Origin: Rhizobium sp. WSM4643
Lineage (GTDB): Bacteria; Pseudomonadota; Alphaproteobacteria; Rhizobiales; Rhizobiaceae
DNA length: 64,000 nucleotides
Direction: 5' to 3'
Assembly (NCBI RefSeq): GCF_025152745.1
Contig: NZ_CP104040.1
Span: 1,054,001 to 1,118,000, forward strand
Made by a program: the position numbers and the translations under genes. Below the pieces are notes generated by a model. That model was not told the origin of the DNA. It ran no database searches and saw only the letters and a program-made list of their open reading frames with translations. Below are positions 62,697-64,000 of this stretch, piece by piece (positions within the stretch are counted from its first letter, which is position 1; every line of letters begins with the position of its first letter).

Positions 62697-63028
62697 GATG
62701 TCAACCTTTCGTCATTCGGGCCGTGGCCAAGGCCAAACGTCCTCTCGATCAGTGTTGCGCCGCTGCCGGCGGGCGAAAGGTTTACCAGTTCCAGACTGTC
62801 TTCCGTCGCGACCCGCTCATGACGTTCATCGTCACTGCGGATGCGGTATTGCAGCACATTTCCTCTCAGAGGCAGTGTGGCGGTAATGCGATATGTCTCG
62901 GGGAGCTTGGAGGGAACGACCAGGAACCCGTCCTTCACCCGGACGGTTTGCCCCACCTTGAAGATATGTGTTGCCGCCTCGCGTCGGATCGAGCGTCCAT
63001 TGCGTTGCGGGATGCGCGTAGCGGTCAT
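62693..63028 (-). CDS. Hypothetical protein in the overlapping operon (gene 2)
   Basis: 111 residues. IFKVGQTVRVKDGF, then KLPETYRITATLPLRGNVLQ and RIRSDDERHERVATEDSLE form a conserved-looking beta domain reminiscent of SH3-like folds (VGQTVRVK). Such small proteins recur in rhizobia. Soluble, function unknown. It starts at ATG 63028, overlapping the stop of gene 1, and its stop overlaps the start of gene 3. Confidence 0.65.
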   Translation of the reverse strand: MTATRIPQRNGRSIRREAATHIFKVGQTVRVKDGFLVVPSKLPETYRITATLPLRGNVLQYRIRSDDERHERVATEDSLELVNLSPAGSGATLIERTFGLGHGPNDERLTS

Positions 63029-63288
63029 GATGGTTTGTGGTCCTTTTCGAGCGCGGTTTCGAGATCTGACAGGTGGACAGGCATCATCTGCTGCATCGAA
63101 CTCTGCGCGGCGATCGCCGGCAGCTGGATGAAGGCGCCGACCCGTCGCCAGGCAAGCCTGGAAACGCTGTCGATCGATTCCTCGTCATAGTCGACGCGGT
63201 ATTCTCCGGCTGGCTGCGCCCCGTCGAAACCGGGCAGGCGGAATGGAGATGAAAAACGGACGACGGTTTCTGTGGTGCGACTTGTCAC
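63025..63288 (-). CDS. Hypothetical protein in the overlapping operon (gene 1)
   Basis: 87 residues from GTG 63288, which has GGAGG 8 bases upstream; the longer reading from 63435 lacks a site. It reads TTETVVRFSSPFRLPGFDGAQ, then AGEYRVDYDEESIDSVSRLAWRR in parts, and an acidic/helical tail. Probable beta-sheet protein, soluble, no known family. It is the first of four genes with ATGA-type overlaps. Confidence 0.65.
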   Translation of the reverse strand: MTSRTTETVVRFSSPFRLPGFDGAQPAGEYRVDYDEESIDSVSRLAWRRVGAFIQLPAIAAQSSMQQMMPVHLSDLETALEKDHKPS

Positions 63289-63718
63289 GGCTGAGGCCTC
63301 CGCAGGAATACACTGATGCGTTCCTGTATCGTTGAGATCCGAGCCGGACGAACTCGAGGCTGCCGGTACATCCGCGGTCAGCGCCAAGCTCATTCCGGAT
63401 CGGAACAGGCGAAATGAACGCCGGAACGACGTCATACATTCGCTATCGAGAATTCACTGGTGATGGCGGGTCGTAGGTCTCTGACACCGCGAAGCCAAGT
63501 CGGCCAAATCGACGAGGCCCATCATTGCGCCTTGATTGAGTTTAAATCAAGATAATTCGGATTTATCTATAAAAAACGCCAAATTAACGCGACGACATGC
63601 TAAATAAAGTTGAGCGCTGCGGCGAAAAAAATTCTATTCATTTCCAGATTAATACAAAATATCCGCTCAAATTGATTTCCTGAATTTTTCAAGAAATTCC
63701 CTGGGTGAACAATATTTC
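63289..63718. other. Intergenic region between the small-gene operon and the second groES
   Basis: 430 bp. It holds the operon's promoter (leftward) and part of the groES promoter (rightward). CTTGATT-N7-AATCAAG (63531-63551) is a perfect 7-bp inverted repeat, and 63540-63720 is strongly AT-rich. A longer N terminus of gene 1 cannot be fully excluded in 63289-63435. Confidence 0.5.
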
Positions 63719-63745
63719 TTGGCACTCCTATCAATCGAGTGCCAC
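63719..63745 (+). promoter_or_regulatory. CIRCE element (HrcA operator) of the second groES
   Basis: TTGGCACTC, nine bases (CTATCAATC), GAGTGCCAC. It matches CIRCE (TTAGCACTC-N9-GAGTGCTAA) except for one base in the left half and two in the right. It is 55 bp before the ATG at 63800. Confidence 0.85.
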
Positions 63746-63799
63746 GGATGCTATTTATGTACTGCAGCCGCCATACGCGCCGGCAGCAGAAAGACCTCT

Positions 63800-64000
63800 A
63801 TGAAATTCCGCTCACTTCACGACCGCGTCGTCATTCGACGTGCGGAAGGCGATGTCAAATCCAAGGGTGGGATCATCATTCCAGACACCGCCAGGGAGAA
63901 GCCGCAGCAAGGTGAAGTGGTCGCAGTCGGCCCGGGCTTGCGCGACAAAGGCGGCACTCTGGTCCCGCGCGATGTCGAGGTCGGCGACATCATGGGCATC
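63800..64000 (+). CDS. groES: Second GroES, apparently with a 26-residue internal deletion (partial)
   Basis: 67 codons to the window end. The first 63 residues align with GroES, including the mobile loop ([19 protein letters not shown]). Then DVEVGD is followed directly by IMGI, whereas the normal GroES at 24370 has 26 residues (RILFGKW to MKESD) between those points. The break is in frame, at a GAC that occurs at both ends of the missing piece. The lost part forms the C-terminal strands of the dome. Whether it still works, and whether groEL follows, cannot be seen. A CIRCE element precedes it. Confidence 0.8.
   Translation, partial: MKFRSLHDRVVIRRAEGDVKSKGGIIIPDTAREKPQQGEVVAVGPGLRDKGGTLVPRDVEVGDIMGI

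Noticed and set aside
63719..63745. TTGGCAC at the second CIRCE could be read as a sigma-54 -24 element
   Set aside because: No GC at the -12 position; the full inverted repeat fits CIRCE much better.

Overview
The window looks like chromosomal DNA of a Rhizobium of the leguminosarum/etli group. The evidence is the dmeRF nickel/cobalt efflux pair, a Ros/MucR zinc-finger regulator, the seven-subunit Mrp antiporter operon, alphaproteobacterial DUF families, GC-rich coding sequence and many short palindromic intergenic repeats. No rRNA, complete tRNA, CRISPR array or prophage was seen. One IS4-family insertion sequence is present. The assignment rests on recognised protein families and motifs, not on a database search.

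Layout. 0-5 kb: cytochromes c, a glutathione transferase, an acetyltransferase, the dmeRF operon with its operator, and a class A beta-lactamase. 5-16 kb: PQQ glucose dehydrogenase (gcd), SelO, an MFS exporter, oligopeptidase B and small secreted proteins. 16-24 kb: a frame-disrupted membrane PH-domain gene, an AI-2E-type permease with an FAD oxidoreductase, a universal stress protein behind an Fnr/FixK box, hemolysin III, and a pentapeptide-repeat protein. 24-32 kb is a stress block: groESL with CIRCE and a separate RpoH-type promoter, a glycosyltransferase/amylo-glucosidase pair, two Hsp20 genes behind a ROSE-like RNA thermometer, and msrB. 33-39 kb: mrpABCDEFG. 39-49 kb: mucR/rosR, sufE, a PAS sensor kinase with a peptidoglycan-binding partner, a nonsense-interrupted chemoreceptor-like gene and several DUF genes. 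49-50.4 kb: an IS with an 11-bp target duplication that splits an intergenic palindrome. 50.5-61 kb: penicillin-binding protein 1A, a TetR/SDR divergent pair with a palindromic operator, a desaturase coupled to a 38-residue membrane peptide, an MFS/LysR divergent pair. 61-64 kb: a chain of four overlapping small unknown genes leading into a transglutaminase-like gene, then a second CIRCE and a second groES that runs off the window and appears to lack a 26-residue block.

The strongest theme is stress proteostasis under several control layers: HrcA/CIRCE twice, RpoH, an RNA thermometer, and possibly an ECF general-stress promoter and an Fnr/FixK box. The least explained parts are the overlapping operon at 61.2-63.3 kb, a pair of related small proteins at 46.8 and 57.5 kb, the desaturase-coupled micro-ORF, and the internally shortened groES.
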